A stretch of 64,000 nucleotides of DNA from JADKFD01 sp050250665 (GCA_050250665.1 JBFWOF010000008.1:1-64000); one strand, 5' to 3'; shown: positions 1 through 8,700, counted from the first letter of the stretch. Translations and numbers: made by a program. The notes: generated from the sequence alone by a model not told the origin.

Positions 1-34
1 TGTCCAAGCGTCCACACAAGACACTCCGAATCCG

Positions 35-46
35 TTGTCAAAGAAC
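35..46 (-). promoter_or_regulatory. boxA-like antitermination site of an rRNA leader
   Basis: The minus strand reads GTTCTTTGACAA, which resembles the boxA element bound by NusB/NusE in rRNA leaders of gammaproteobacteria. It sits about 50 bases downstream of the leftward promoter, as expected for the 16S leader. The 16S gene itself would start beyond base 1 and is not seen. Confidence 0.65.
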
Positions 47-66
47 TTTCCAACCTTTCAACCCGC

Positions 67-83
67 CCCGACATCTCGTCGGG
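67..83 (-). other. Leader hairpin between rRNA-type promoter and boxA
   Basis: A 6-bp perfect stem (CCCGAC / GTCGGG) with a 5-base loop lies just after the likely leftward transcription start. A short stem before boxA is common in rRNA leaders, where it acts as boxB-like or processing structure. The stem is visible; its function is inferred. Confidence 0.45.
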
Positions 84-93
84 TGAGCCAGCA

Positions 94-121
94 ATCATAC
101 TTCAACTTCGATGGCTGTCAA
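94..121 (-). promoter_or_regulatory. Strong sigma70 promoter firing leftwards, probably of an rRNA operon
   Basis: On the minus strand a perfect -35 box TTGACA (121-116) is followed after 16 bases by TATGAT (99-94), very close to consensus. The stretch just upstream on that strand (about 122-165) is AT-rich in an otherwise GC-rich window, like an UP element. Downstream towards base 1 lie a hairpin and a boxA-like sequence, so the transcript is most likely an rRNA operon leaving the window. The promoter is head-to-head with uvrA. The boxes are seen directly; the rRNA assignment is inference. Confidence 0.75.
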
Positions 122-213
122 CACCTTCTTTTCGTTTGATCGAAAGTTTTTAGCTTTCGTTCAGCCTGCCGCCGGTGCGTCGTCAGGGGTGCGGACACTA
201 CGATGACGGAACT

Positions 214-225
214 GAGCTTAAGCTC
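214..225. promoter_or_regulatory. 12-bp perfect palindrome upstream of uvrA
   Basis: GAGCTTAAGCTC is a perfect palindrome about 50 bases before the uvrA start. It does not match a LexA box known to me for this group, so its role as an operator is only a possibility. Confidence 0.25.
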
Positions 226-275
226 TAGGGTTGCCGGCCGATAGCCGCTACTTCCCGAGAGCCCAGACCTTCGCT

Positions 276-3119
276 ATGTCGTCCATACGTATACGTGGTG
301 CCCGTACGCACAATCTCAAGAACATCTCGCTCGAGCTTCCGCGCGATCGTCTGATCGTCGTGACCGGCCTGTCAGGTTCCGGCAAGAGCTCACTGGCCTT
401 CGACACCATCTATGCGGAAGGCCAGCGCCGCTACGTGGAATCGCTGAGTTCCTATGCCCGTCAGTTCCTGTCGATGATGGAGAAGCCGGACGTCGACACC
501 ATAGAAGGGCTGTCACCGGCGATTTCGATCGAACAGAAATCAACCTCGCACAATCCCCGCTCTACCGTGGGCACCGTCACCGAGATCTACGACTATCTGC
601 GCCTGTTGTTTGCGCGGGTCGGCACTCCGCATTGTCCGGAGCATGGCAATGCGCTGGCGGCACAGACCGTGAGCCAGATGGTTGATGCCGTGCTGGCGCT
701 GCCCGAGGATCAGCGTTTCATGTTGCTGGGGCCGGTGATCCGGGAGCGCAAGGGTGAGCATCAGCAGGTCTTCGAGCAACTCCGGGCGCAGGGCTTCGTG
801 CGGGTGCGTGTCGATGGGGTGGTGCACGACATCGACGCGGTGCCAGCGCTGGCCTTGCGCAGCAAGCACACGATCGAGGCCGTGGTGGATCGCTTTCGTC
901 CGCGCGCCGACCTCAAGCAACGTCTGGCCGAATCCTTTGAGACTGCCTTGCGCCTGGGGGATGGCCTGGCGATCCTGGCGCCGATGGACGATGCGCCGGT
1001 GCCGGAAACGCTGTACTCGGCCAAGTTCTCCTGCCCGCTGTGCGACTACAGTCTGCAGGATCTGGAGCCGCGGCTGTTCTCCTTCAATTCTCCGGTCGGA
1101 GCCTGCGGTACCTGCGATGGCCTGGGCGTGACCCAGTTCTTCGACCCGGCCCGAGTCGTGGCACATCCGGAGCGACCGCTCTCCGGCGGCGCCATTCGCG
1201 GCTGGGATCGGCGCAATCCCTACTACTACCAGATGCTGCAGGCGCTGGCCCGGCACTATCGATTCGACGTCGACTCGCCGTGGACCAGAATCGATCCGGT
1301 CATCCAGCAGAAGTTGCTGTTCGGCAGCGCCGGTGAACTGATCGAGTTCCGCTACTTCGGCGATGGCAAACACAGCGTGGCCCGCAAGCAGCCCTTCGAG
1401 GGCGTGGTCACCAATCTGGAAAGGCGCTACCGGGAGACCGAGTCGGCCGCGGTCCGCGAGGAGTTGGCCAAATACATCAGCCACCGGGCCTGTCCGGACT
1501 GTGCCGGAGCGCGCCTCAACCGTTCGTCGCGCAATGTGCGCGTCGACGGCCGTGCCATCCACGAATGTGCGGCGTTGCCGGTAGCCACGGCGCTGTCGGT
1601 CTTCGACCAGCTGTCCCTGCCCGGCTGGCGTGGCGAGATCGCGGTCAAGATCGTCAAGGAGATTCGCGAACGCTTGCGGTTTCTGGCCGATGTCGGCCTT
1701 GAGTATCTGACCCTGGACCGCTCCGCCGAAACCTTGTCCGGCGGAGAGGCCCAGCGTATCCGTCTCGCCAGCCAGATCGGCGCCGGCCTGGTGGGTGTCA
1801 TGTATGTGCTCGATGAGCCCTCGATCGGCCTGCACCAGCGCGATAACGAACGCCTGCTGGGCACGCTGATGCGCCTGCGCGATCTGGGCAACACCGTGAT
1901 CGTGGTCGAACACGATGAGGATGCGATCCGGCTGGCCGACCATATCGTCGACATTGGTCCGCGCGCCGGCGTGCACGGCGGGGAAGTGGTGGCCCAGGGC
2001 AGCTATGCCGACATCCTGGCGGCGCCGGAGTCGATCACCGGCAAATATCTGAGTGGTGCCCTGCAGATCGATACGCCGGTCGAGCGTCGCAAGCCGACAC
2101 CCAAGCATTGGCTCAAGCTCAAGGGTGCCAGCGGCAACAATCTGAAGAATGTCGATCTGGAGATTCCGGCCGGATGCTTCGTGGCAGTCACCGGCGTCTC
2201 CGGCTCGGGCAAGTCGACGCTGATCAATGACACCCTGCATCAGATCGCTGCGACCCAGTTGAATGGCGCCAACGGATCACCAGCGCCCTACCGCGAGGTC
2301 AAGGGCATGGATCTGTTCGACAAGGTGGTCGACATCGATCAGAGCCCGATCGGTCGCACGCCGCGATCCAATCCAGCCACCTACACCGGCTTGTTCACGC
2401 CGATGCGCGAGCTGTTTTCGCAGGTGCCGGAGTCGCGTTCGCGCGGCTATCTGCCGGGGCGCTTCAGTTTCAACGTCAAGGGTGGTCGCTGCGAGGCCTG
2501 CCAGGGCGACGGCATGATCAAGGTGGAAATGCACTTCCTGCCGGATGTCTATGTCCCCTGCGATGTCTGCGCCGGCAAGCGCTACAACCGCGAGACTCTG
2601 GAAATACGCTACAAGGGCCACTCCATTGCCGACGTGCTGGCAATGACCGTGGAAGATGCACTTAAGCTGTTCCAGCCGGTCCCGGCTCTGGCGCGCAAGC
2701 TGCAAACCTTGATGGACGTGGGCCTGTCATACATTACCCTGGGCCAGGCGGCGACCACGTTGTCGGGCGGCGAGGCACAGCGCGTCAAGCTGGCGACGGA
2801 ACTGTCCCGTCGCGATACCGGCAACACGCTCTACATTCTCGATGAGCCCACGACCGGATTGCATTTCCACGATATCGACCAGTTGCTGGGCGTACTTCAC
2901 CAGTTGGTCGAGCGCGGCAATACCGTGGTGGTGATCGAACACAATCTGGACGTGATCAAGACCGCCGACTGGGTGGTGGATCTGGGCCCCGAAGGCGGCA
3001 ATGGCGGCGGCGAGATCATCGCCACCGGCACGCCCGAGGCCATTGCCGCAAACCCGCGCTCGTACACCGGTCAGTTTCTGGCCAAGCTGTTCGCCAGCAA
3101 GGAGCGGGCGGCGGCTTGA
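276..3119 (+). CDS. uvrA: Excinuclease ABC subunit A
   Basis: DNA damage-recognition ATPase of nucleotide excision repair. It works as a dimer, loads UvrB at lesions and acts in the cytoplasm. From the ATG at 276 the protein is 947 residues, normal for UvrA. It has two ABC ATPase modules: Walker A GLSGSGKSS at about 31-39 and GVSGSGKST at about 641, each with its LSGGEAQR signature. Cysteine pairs of the zinc-binding modules are visible (CPLC, CGTC, and CEAC with CDVC near 740-780). A longer frame starts at a TTG (231), but its extra 15 residues do not look like UvrA. It stands alone, divergent from the rRNA-type promoter and convergent with the response regulator. Confidence 0.98.
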   Translation: MSSIRIRGARTHNLKNISLELPRDRLIVVTGLSGSGKSSLAFDTIYAEGQRRYVESLSSYARQFLSMMEKPDVDTIEGLSPAISIEQKSTSHNPRSTVGTVTEIYDYLRLLFARVGTPHCPEHGNALAAQTVSQMVDAVLALPEDQRFMLLGPVIRERKGEHQQVFEQLRAQGFVRVRVDGVVHDIDAVPALALRSKHTIEAVVDRFRPRADLKQRLAESFETALRLGDGLAILAPMDDAPVPETLYSAKFSCPLCDYSLQDLEPRLFSFNSPVGACGTCDGLGVTQFFDPARVVAHPERPLSGGAIRGWDRRNPYYYQMLQALARHYRFDVDSPWTRIDPVIQQKLLFGSAGELIEFRYFGDGKHSVARKQPFEGVVTNLERRYRETESAAVREELAKYISHRACPDCAGARLNRSSRNVRVDGRAIHECAALPVATALSVFDQLSLPGWRGEIAVKIVKEIRERLRFLADVGLEYLTLDRSAETLSGGEAQRIRLASQIGAGLVGVMYVLDEPSIGLHQRDNERLLGTLMRLRDLGNTVIVVEHDEDAIRLADHIVDIGPRAGVHGGEVVAQGSYADILAAPESITGKYLSGALQIDTPVERRKPTPKHWLKLKGASGNNLKNVDLEIPAGCFVAVTGVSGSGKSTLINDTLHQIAATQLNGANGSPAPYREVKGMDLFDKVVDIDQSPIGRTPRSNPATYTGLFTPMRELFSQVPESRSRGYLPGRFSFNVKGGRCEACQGDGMIKVEMHFLPDVYVPCDVCAGKRYNRETLEIRYKGHSIADVLAMTVEDALKLFQPVPALARKLQTLMDVGLSYITLGQAATTLSGGEAQRVKLATELSRRDTGNTLYILDEPTTGLHFHDIDQLLGVLHQLVERGNTVVVIEHNLDVIKTADWVVDLGPEGGNGGGEIIATGTPEAIAANPRSYTGQFLAKLFASKERAAA

Positions 3120-3138
3120 TCTCAGCGGGTAATCTGCG

Positions 3139-3167
3139 TCACGTCGTCCGACTTGCGGACGACGTGA
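3139..3167. terminator. Hairpin between convergent uvrA and response regulator
   Basis: A perfect 12-bp stem (TCACGTCGTCCG and its complement) with a 5-base loop lies between the two converging genes. There is no T-tract, so it would act as a shared hairpin rather than a classic intrinsic terminator. Confidence 0.55.
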
Positions 3168-3189
3168 TCCAGGGGCGACCGATGACGGC

Positions 3190-3846
3190 TCAGCGCTTCA
3201 CGCCCTGCACCAGACCCAGTTCCAGAGCTTTAAGGACCGCGCGCGTGCGATCGCGCACTCCCAGCTTGGACAGGATGTTGGAGACGTGGTTCTTCACGGT
3301 GCCCTCGGCGACGTCGAGCGAGCGCGCGATTTCCTTGTTGGAATAGCCGCCGGACATCAGTCGCAGAATCTCGGTCTCGCGCTCGGTCAGCGGATCAGGC
3401 TCGTCCAGGCTGGCGAACTTGTTTTCCAGGTGACTGACGCCACGCAACAAGCGATCGGTCAGACCGGGCTGCACCAGTGAGCCGCCTTCGGCCACGGTCT
3501 TGATGGCGCTGACCAGCTGATCGAGGGAGACATCCTTGAGCAGAAAGCCGCGGGCCCCGGCGCGCAATCCGTTCAACACCAGCTGATCCTCATCGAAGGT
3601 GGTGAGGATGATCGTGGGCGGCAACTCGCCGGTGCGCGACAGATGCTCGAGCACTTCGAGGCCGGACTTGCCCGGCATGCGCAGATCCAGCAGCACCACA
3701 TCCGGCTGCGCCTTGGGAATCTCGATGATGGCTTCGTCGCCGTCACGGGCCTCGCCGATCACCTGCACCGCATCGGACAGCTCCAGCAGGCTGCGCACGC
3801 CCTGCCTCACCAGCGTCTGATCGTCGACCAGGAACACTCTAATCAT
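3190..3846 (-). CDS. NarL/LuxR-family response regulator
   Basis: Cytoplasmic DNA-binding response regulator, 218 residues, the usual length for the NarL family. The receiver domain (about 1-120) has the acidic pair D8/D9, phospho-acceptor D54 in LLDLRMPG, T82/T83 and K104. The C-terminal LuxR helix-turn-helix spans about 150-212 (LTERETEILRLM, then NKEIA and VKNHVSNIL). Its start overlaps the stop of the upstream kinase gene by 4 bases (ATGA), so the pair is translationally coupled and almost certainly cognate. The target genes cannot be read from the sequence; DesR/LiaR-like envelope-stress control is one possibility. Confidence 0.95.
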   Translation of the reverse strand: MIRVFLVDDQTLVRQGVRSLLELSDAVQVIGEARDGDEAIIEIPKAQPDVVLLDLRMPGKSGLEVLEHLSRTGELPPTIILTTFDEDQLVLNGLRAGARGFLLKDVSLDQLVSAIKTVAEGGSLVQPGLTDRLLRGVSHLENKFASLDEPDPLTERETEILRLMSGGYSNKEIARSLDVAEGTVKNHVSNILSKLGVRDRTRAVLKALELGLVQGVKR

Positions 3847-4997
3847 GACTTGCTCTCCAGCGGTAGTCGGGCGAGTACGACAAAACCATATCCAGGGCGC
3901 GTTTCCACATCCAATGATCCTCCAAAAATTTCCAGGCGTTCGCGCATCCCGGTCAAACCGTTGCCGGCCTTGAGTTCAGTGGCACCGCGACCATCGTCAC
4001 GCGCCACCAGTTCCACCTCGTCGCCATCCACCCGGAAATCCAGCCACAGATTACGCGCCCTGGCGTGACGCATGGTATTGGTCAGAATCTCCTGTGTCAG
4101 CCGCACGAGCACCTGAGCTCGCCGCGCATCGGCAATCCGGAAGGGTTCGGGCAGGGTCAGGTGGACATCCGGCGCCGGCGCCGATGCCACCAGCTCGTGC
4201 AGCGTGCGATCCAGATCCACTGTATCACTGCCGCGCAGCGCACTGACCACCTGACGCACGTCCGCCAGCAGCTGCTTGCTGACAGACTGGGCTTGCTTGA
4301 CGTGATCCAGCGCCTTGCCGGCCACCAGATGGCTGGCTACTTCCAGATTCAGACTGAGAGCGGTCAGATGATGGCCGACGACATCGTGCAGCTCGCGCGA
4401 AATGCGCAGGCGCTCGCCGGCGCGCTCACCTTCGGCCAGCAACAGTTGCGTGGCCCGAAGCTCGGAATTGACCACACGCAGTTCCTCGCGCGCTTCGGTC
4501 TGACGTCGCGCCACGTAGGACGTCATGAAGGTCAGAGTCGAAAGACTCAGATACAGACCCACCTGCAATACCGCTTCCAACAACCCGAAATTGGGCCGCG
4601 CCAGAAACACCGGCAGCATGCCGAGATTCTGCAGCAGCAACCAGAACACACCCTGCCCCAGCGGCAACACCCAGGGCAACACGCTGGCACAGACCAGAAT
4701 CAGGATGGCGCCAATGCCGGTACCGGTCAGGTGACCGATCGCCAGCGAAGACAGGGTCATCGCCACCAGCGTCAGCAGGTAGACCGCGCGCCTGCCGGCG
4801 CCGTCCATTTCCCGCGTCAACATCCAGTAGGCCAACGCGAAACCGAGATAGGCGGCCACCGTGCCGGCCATGTCTCGCCCACCTGCGGCTGAAGTCAGAT
4901 GGGGAATGAATGGCAGCGAGATTCCGACGCAGACCCAGGTGAACAGGCCGGCGTAGCGCAGCAGCTGACTTTGGGAGTAGGTGCGGATGAAGCGCAT
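3843..4997 (-). CDS. DesK/LiaS-type sensor histidine kinase
   Basis: Membrane-bound sensor kinase paired with the response regulator that follows it. From ATG 4997 it has 384 residues: four to six hydrophobic helices in about 15-160, a short coiled linker, a HisKA_3 dimerisation segment with phospho-acceptor H204 (RELHDVVGHH) and an HATPase domain with N-box N307 (EILTNTMRH) and G-box DDGRG at 334-338. There is no separate extracellular domain, so the signal is probably sensed within the membrane. The frame stays open upstream to 5174 with another ATG at 5093, but that extension is low-complexity and lacks a ribosome site. Confidence 0.93.
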   Translation of the reverse strand: MRFIRTYSQSQLLRYAGLFTWVCVGISLPFIPHLTSAAGGRDMAGTVAAYLGFALAYWMLTREMDGAGRRAVYLLTLVAMTLSSLAIGHLTGTGIGAILILVCASVLPWVLPLGQGVFWLLLQNLGMLPVFLARPNFGLLEAVLQVGLYLSLSTLTFMTSYVARRQTEAREELRVVNSELRATQLLLAEGERAGERLRISRELHDVVGHHLTALSLNLEVASHLVAGKALDHVKQAQSVSKQLLADVRQVVSALRGSDTVDLDRTLHELVASAPAPDVHLTLPEPFRIADARRAQVLVRLTQEILTNTMRHARARNLWLDFRVDGDEVELVARDDGRGATELKAGNGLTGMRERLEIFGGSLDVETRPGYGFVVLARLPLESKS

Positions 4998-5257
4998 GCG
5001 CGGTGTCGATGGCTCTTGCGGGCTCCGGGTTGGTAGCTCCTGAGAGCTGCAGCCTAGCGGTGTATGCCCCGCGCGGGAAAGTCCAGAAGTCATGCGTCGG
5101 AGCAATCGCCCGGGCCCGGGCCGGAATATGCCGATCGTCAGGCACCGGCCCAGTCCGGTCGCCGCCGCGGGCATCCGCGTGCATAATTCGCCCGCTCCGC
5201 CCGATTCTGGGCCGGGAGCACCCCCATATCACAGCAAATACGAGCGCCAGAGCCGCA

Positions 5258-5839
5258 ATGTCCTTGATTTTGCGTGACATAGAAGCAAGCGACCTGGACG
5301 CAGTCCTGGCACTGAACAACGCCGCCGGACCGGGCATCCTGCCGATCACCGAGGCCCGCATGCGCCAGTTGTTCGATGTGGCCCGGTACTTCCGTGTGGC
5401 TCACTACAACGGCGAACTGGCGGGCTTCCAGATCGGTCTGTCGCCCGACGCCGACTACGACAGCCCCAATTTTCTGTGGTTTCGTGCCGAGCTGACCGAT
5501 TTTCTCTACATCGACCGCATCGTCATCGATAGCCGCTTCCGCCGCCATGGCATTGGTCGGGTCTTTTATGCGGATGTGCTCAGCTTTGCCGAAGTGCGCT
5601 TTCCGCTGCTCTGCTGCGAGGTCTTCATCGAGCCCCGCGACGATGTCGCGCTGGTGTTCTTCGGCACCAACGGTTTCCACGAGGTCGGCCAGCAAGTGCT
5701 GCAGGGAGGCCGCCGGGTCAGCCTGATGGTCAAGGAAATGAAGGCCTATCCCTTCGTGCAAGAGACCTACAGGGCTCCCGGCGTGGATTTGCTGCCGGAG
5801 GACCTGGATGTGGATCGTCTCAGTCGGAGGAGCGCCTGA
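5258..5839 (+). CDS. GNAT-family N-acetyltransferase
   Basis: Predicted acetyl-CoA-dependent acetyltransferase, 193 residues, substrate unknown. The GNAT core is visible: acceptor strand IDRIVIDS, then the acetyl-CoA loop FRRHGIGRVFY (R-x2-G-x-G type), and a C-terminal strand with FFGTNGFHEVG. The ATG at 5258 is chosen because the conserved fold begins there; the frame is open much further upstream across the divergent kinase promoter. Its stop overlaps the minC start by one base (TGATG), so it is cotranscribed with minCDE. A role in cell division is not implied by the family. Confidence 0.85.
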   Translation: MSLILRDIEASDLDAVLALNNAAGPGILPITEARMRQLFDVARYFRVAHYNGELAGFQIGLSPDADYDSPNFLWFRAELTDFLYIDRIVIDSRFRRHGIGRVFYADVLSFAEVRFPLLCCEVFIEPRDDVALVFFGTNGFHEVGQQVLQGGRRVSLMVKEMKAYPFVQETYRAPGVDLLPEDLDVDRLSRRSA

Positions 5840-6651
5840 TGTCACGGCGCGGCGATATCGCCACCCGGGCCCGCGATGGCGCCGCCTTCGAGCTGCGCTC
5901 GGGACAGTTCTCGCTGATGGTGCTGGCGATACGGCATCTGGATTTGCTACAGCTGCAGACCGAACTCGGTGAACACGTGGCCTCCGCTCCGGCATTGCTG
6001 CAGGGTGCGCCGGTGGTACTCGACCTGAATCCCCTGTCGCAACTGGCCGATCACGGTCTGCTGCGCGAGTTGATCAAGCGCGTCCAGCAGTCTGGCCTCA
6101 GGGTCATTGCCCTGGCCGCCAATGCCGGCGCCGAAGCGGCAGCGGCGGCGCTGGATCTGCCGCTGCTGGGCGTCGATCGCAAGCGCATGCGCACGCTGGA
6201 GTCCGGGCCGGCACAGGTTGAACTGCCGCTGCCGATGGAGCCCGCAGCAGAGGTCGAGGCGCCTGAGGCAGCGGAAGCGCCCGAGGCGGAAGCGGTCAAA
6301 CCGGCGCCACCGGGGCTGCAACCACCGCTGGTGCTGCCGGGGCCGATCCGCTCCGGCCAGCAGGTCTATGCTCGCGGGCGGGATCTGATCATCACCGGCT
6401 CGGTCAGCGCCGGCGCCGAAGTGGCCGCGGATGGCTGCGTGCACGTCTATGGCCGCCTGAGCGGCAAGGCCATGGCCGGCGCCGCCGGCGACTTGCGCGC
6501 CCGAGTGTATTGCCTGAGCTTTGGAGCCGAAGTGGTCTCCATTGCCGGCAACTTCAAGGTTTTTGAATCCGCCAGCCGCGATGTTGCCGGCAAGGCGGTC
6601 GAGATTTTCCTGGACGAGGGTCGACTTGAGATCCGTCCTTTACGCATTTGA
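5839..6651 (+). CDS. minC: Septum site-determining protein MinC
   Basis: Inhibitor of FtsZ assembly that, recruited by MinD, blocks division at the cell poles. It has 270 residues. The N-terminal FtsZ-inhibiting domain covers about 15-115, then comes an acidic Ala/Glu/Pro-rich linker (about 130-165), then the C-terminal beta-helix dimerisation and MinD-binding domain (about 170-240) with VYARGRDL, HVYGRLSGKAMAG and LSFGAEVVSIAG. The linker is longer than in E. coli MinC. First gene of minCDE, joined to the GNAT gene by a one-base overlap. Confidence 0.96.
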   Translation: MSRRGDIATRARDGAAFELRSGQFSLMVLAIRHLDLLQLQTELGEHVASAPALLQGAPVVLDLNPLSQLADHGLLRELIKRVQQSGLRVIALAANAGAEAAAAALDLPLLGVDRKRMRTLESGPAQVELPLPMEPAAEVEAPEAAEAPEAEAVKPAPPGLQPPLVLPGPIRSGQQVYARGRDLIITGSVSAGAEVAADGCVHVYGRLSGKAMAGAAGDLRARVYCLSFGAEVVSIAGNFKVFESASRDVAGKAVEIFLDEGRLEIRPLRI

Positions 6652-6662
6652 GGAGAGATAGC

Positions 6663-7472
6663 TTGGGCGAAATCATCGTGGTGACCTCAGGCAAGGGCGG
6701 GGTCGGCAAGACCACCACCAGCGCCAGTCTGGCCTGTGGCTTCGCCAAACGGGGCAAGAAGACCGCGGTCGTCGATTTCGACATCGGACTACGCAATCTC
6801 GATCTGATCATGGGTTGCGAGCGCCGCGTGGTCTACGACTTCGTCAACGTCATCAATGGCGATTGCACGCTGAAGCAGGCCCTGATCAAGGACAAGCGCT
6901 TCGACAACCTGTCGGTACTGGCGGCCTCGCAGACCAAGGACAAGGACGCCCTGACCCAGGACGGCGTGGCCAAGGTCATCGACGAGTTGCGCGAGATGTT
7001 CGACATCGTCATCTGCGACTCACCGGCCGGCATCGAGCGCGGCGCCTTCTACGCCATGTACTTTGCCGATCGCGCCGTGGTCGTGGTCAACCCGGAGGTG
7101 TCCTCGGTGCGCGACTCCGATCGCGTGCTCGGCATCATGTCGAGCAAGTCCAGACGTGCCGAGCAGGGTCAGACCGCGATCAAGGAACACCTGCTGCTGA
7201 CCCGCTATTCGGCCGATCGGGTCGAGAAGGGCGACATGATGAGCGTGGCCGATGTCGAGGAGATTCTCGGCGTCAAGGTCATCGGTGTGATTCCGGAGGC
7301 GCCGGAGGTGCTGTCGGCGTCGAACTCCGGTGTGCCGGTAATTCTGGATGAACAGGCGGATGCCGGACAGGCCTACGCCGATGCGGTAGCGCGGTTGTTG
7401 GGCGAAGAGCGTCCAATGCGCTTTGTGGAGCCCAGGCGCAAGGGCTTCTTCCAACGCGTTTTTGGAGGATAG
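6663..7472 (+). CDS. minD: Septum site-determining ATPase MinD
   Basis: Membrane-cycling ATPase that recruits MinC and oscillates under MinE control. The best start is TTG at 6663: it gives MGEIIVVTSGKGGVGKT, matching the family N-terminus with the deviant Walker A lysines at K11 and K16, and a strong GAGGAGA ribosome site (6650-6656) lies 6 bases before it. The length is then 269 residues (E. coli 270). The C-terminal amphipathic membrane-targeting helix is present (RKGFFQRVF). The gene lies 11 bases after minC and 2 bases before minE. Confidence 0.97.
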   Translation: MGEIIVVTSGKGGVGKTTTSASLACGFAKRGKKTAVVDFDIGLRNLDLIMGCERRVVYDFVNVINGDCTLKQALIKDKRFDNLSVLAASQTKDKDALTQDGVAKVIDELREMFDIVICDSPAGIERGAFYAMYFADRAVVVVNPEVSSVRDSDRVLGIMSSKSRRAEQGQTAIKEHLLLTRYSADRVEKGDMMSVADVEEILGVKVIGVIPEAPEVLSASNSGVPVILDEQADAGQAYADAVARLLGEERPMRFVEPRRKGFFQRVFGG

Positions 7473-7474
7473 AC

Positions 7475-7729
7475 ATGGGACTGTTCGATCTGTTCAAGAG
7501 TCGCCCGAAGAACACCGCGAAGCTGGCCAAGGAACGCTTGCTGATCATTGTGGCGCAGGAGCGCGGTGTCGATTCGGCACCCGACTATCTGCCGCTGCTC
7601 AAGCGCGAACTGCTGGAGGTCATCCGCAAGTACGTCAACGTCGATCCCGACGCGGTCATGGTCAATGTCCAGCGCGAGGGTGATCAGGAAGTGCTGGAAC
7701 TGTCGGTGACGCTGCCGGACAAGGAGTAG
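7475..7729 (+). CDS. minE: Cell division topological specificity factor MinE
   Basis: 84-residue partner that stimulates MinD ATPase and drives pole-to-pole oscillation. The N-terminal anti-MinCD and membrane helix (about 1-35, MGLFDLF then LAKERLLIIVAQER) and the C-terminal dimerisation strand region (about 40-80) match the family. The start is 2 bases after the minD stop with GGAGGA just upstream. Last gene of the operon; repeats begin immediately after it. Confidence 0.97.
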   Translation: MGLFDLFKSRPKNTAKLAKERLLIIVAQERGVDSAPDYLPLLKRELLEVIRKYVNVDPDAVMVNVQREGDQEVLELSVTLPDKE

Positions 7730-7732
7730 TAG

Positions 7733-8163
7733 CTGGTTGTCGGTTGTTGGTTGTTGGTTGTTGGGTCTCGGGTCTGGGGACGGAACCACAAGAAAGCGTC
7801 ATTGCGAGCTCGGACTTGGTCCGAGGGAAGCAATCCAGACGTGAGCGGCATTGCACTGGATTGCTTCGCCGCTGCGCTCCTCTCCATGAATCCATGTCGT
7901 AAGGTGTTGATTTTTGGTCGTTGATGTAGGTTGGGCTAAGCGCAGCGTGCCCAACATTGGACGCTGGTGTTGGGCACGCTGCGCTTAGCCCAACCTACAG
8001 TTCATCGCCCTTGGGCGGTTTCGGGCCGAAACGGGTGGCTCGCATTGACGCATCATGGCTGGCTTGGGAGGACCCACGGCGGGCCGCGCAAGCGTGCGTT
8101 CCGCCTCAACGCAGCTCTGAGCCCGCTCAATCCGTGCCACCGCCAAGCCATCATCCCTTGACC
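7733..8163. repeat. Repeat island after minE
   Basis: No gene is seen in this 430-base gap. It holds, in order, a GGTTGTTGG-type tandem run (7733-7775), a copy of the interspersed CATTGCGAG/AGCAATCC palindromic repeat (about 7796-7910), and a long perfect inverted repeat (7925-7999). The last 160 bases before the next gene show nothing recognisable. Similar pieces recur at about 25.7-26.4, 30.0, 37.3 and 55.0 kb. Confidence 0.8.
7925..7999. repeat. Perfect 32-bp inverted repeat (REP-like)
   Basis: Left arm 7925-7956 and right arm 7968-7999 are exact reverse complements (each begins TGTAGGTTGGG on one strand) around an 11-base spacer. The arms form a very stable cruciform or RNA hairpin. It may also act as a terminator for the minCDE operon. 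It carries no transposase and is the only copy in the window. Confidence 0.9.
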
Positions 8164-8700
8164 ATGACCGACACTCCCGAGCCCGCCGTCCTGCGCCTGC
8201 GCGACATCGATGCCAGTACCGTGGCGGCGCTGCTGTCGCGATTTGGCCTGCAGATGTTGGTGCTGGGCGATGATGCGGAGATTCCCGGCAGCTACTGGGG
8301 TGATTGCGAGGCCGGGCTGATCGGCGACCGGCTCTATGCCCGCGCCGACACGCCGCTGCACTCCATCCTGCACGAGGCCTGCCACTGGATCACCTGTACG
8401 CCCGAACGCCGTGCGACGCTGCACACCGATGCCGCCGATACCGAGGCCGAGGAAGGCGCCACCTGCTATCTGCAGATCGTGCTGGGCGACGACATTCCCG
8501 AGTTCGGCCGCGAACGCGCGCTCGTTGACATGGATGCCTGGGGCTACAGCTTCCGTCTGGGTTCGGCCAGGGCCTGGTTCGAACAGGATGCCGAGGACGC
8601 CCGAAGCTGGTTGCTGAGCGAGCAACTGCTGGATGCAGCGGGCCGCTGCAGCTATCGGGTTCGAGGCGCATCACGGGTCGACGAAGTGTCTCGGCAATGA
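8164..8700 (+). CDS. Small HExxH-motif protein, possible zinc metallopeptidase
   Basis: 178-residue cytoplasmic protein with no signal peptide; I do not recognise a named family. A central HEACH (70-74), matching the HExxH zinc-peptidase motif, is followed by W75 and, about 23 residues later, by an acidic EEGAT segment (97-101) that could supply the third ligand. The rest is mixed alpha/beta. The ATG at 8164 is chosen because the upstream part of the frame runs through a repeat and is low-complexity. Its ties to the operon starting at 8828 are only by proximity. Peptidase activity is an inference from the motif. Confidence 0.75.
   Translation: MTDTPEPAVLRLRDIDASTVAALLSRFGLQMLVLGDDAEIPGSYWGDCEAGLIGDRLYARADTPLHSILHEACHWITCTPERRATLHTDAADTEAEEGATCYLQIVLGDDIPEFGRERALVDMDAWGYSFRLGSARAWFEQDAEDARSWLLSEQLLDAAGRCSYRVRGASRVDEVSRQ

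Noticed and set aside
540..2240. 566-residue open frame on the minus strand inside uvrA
   Set aside because: It is a stop-free antisense frame typical of high-GC genes; uvrA on the plus strand has full family motifs and the minus frame shows none.
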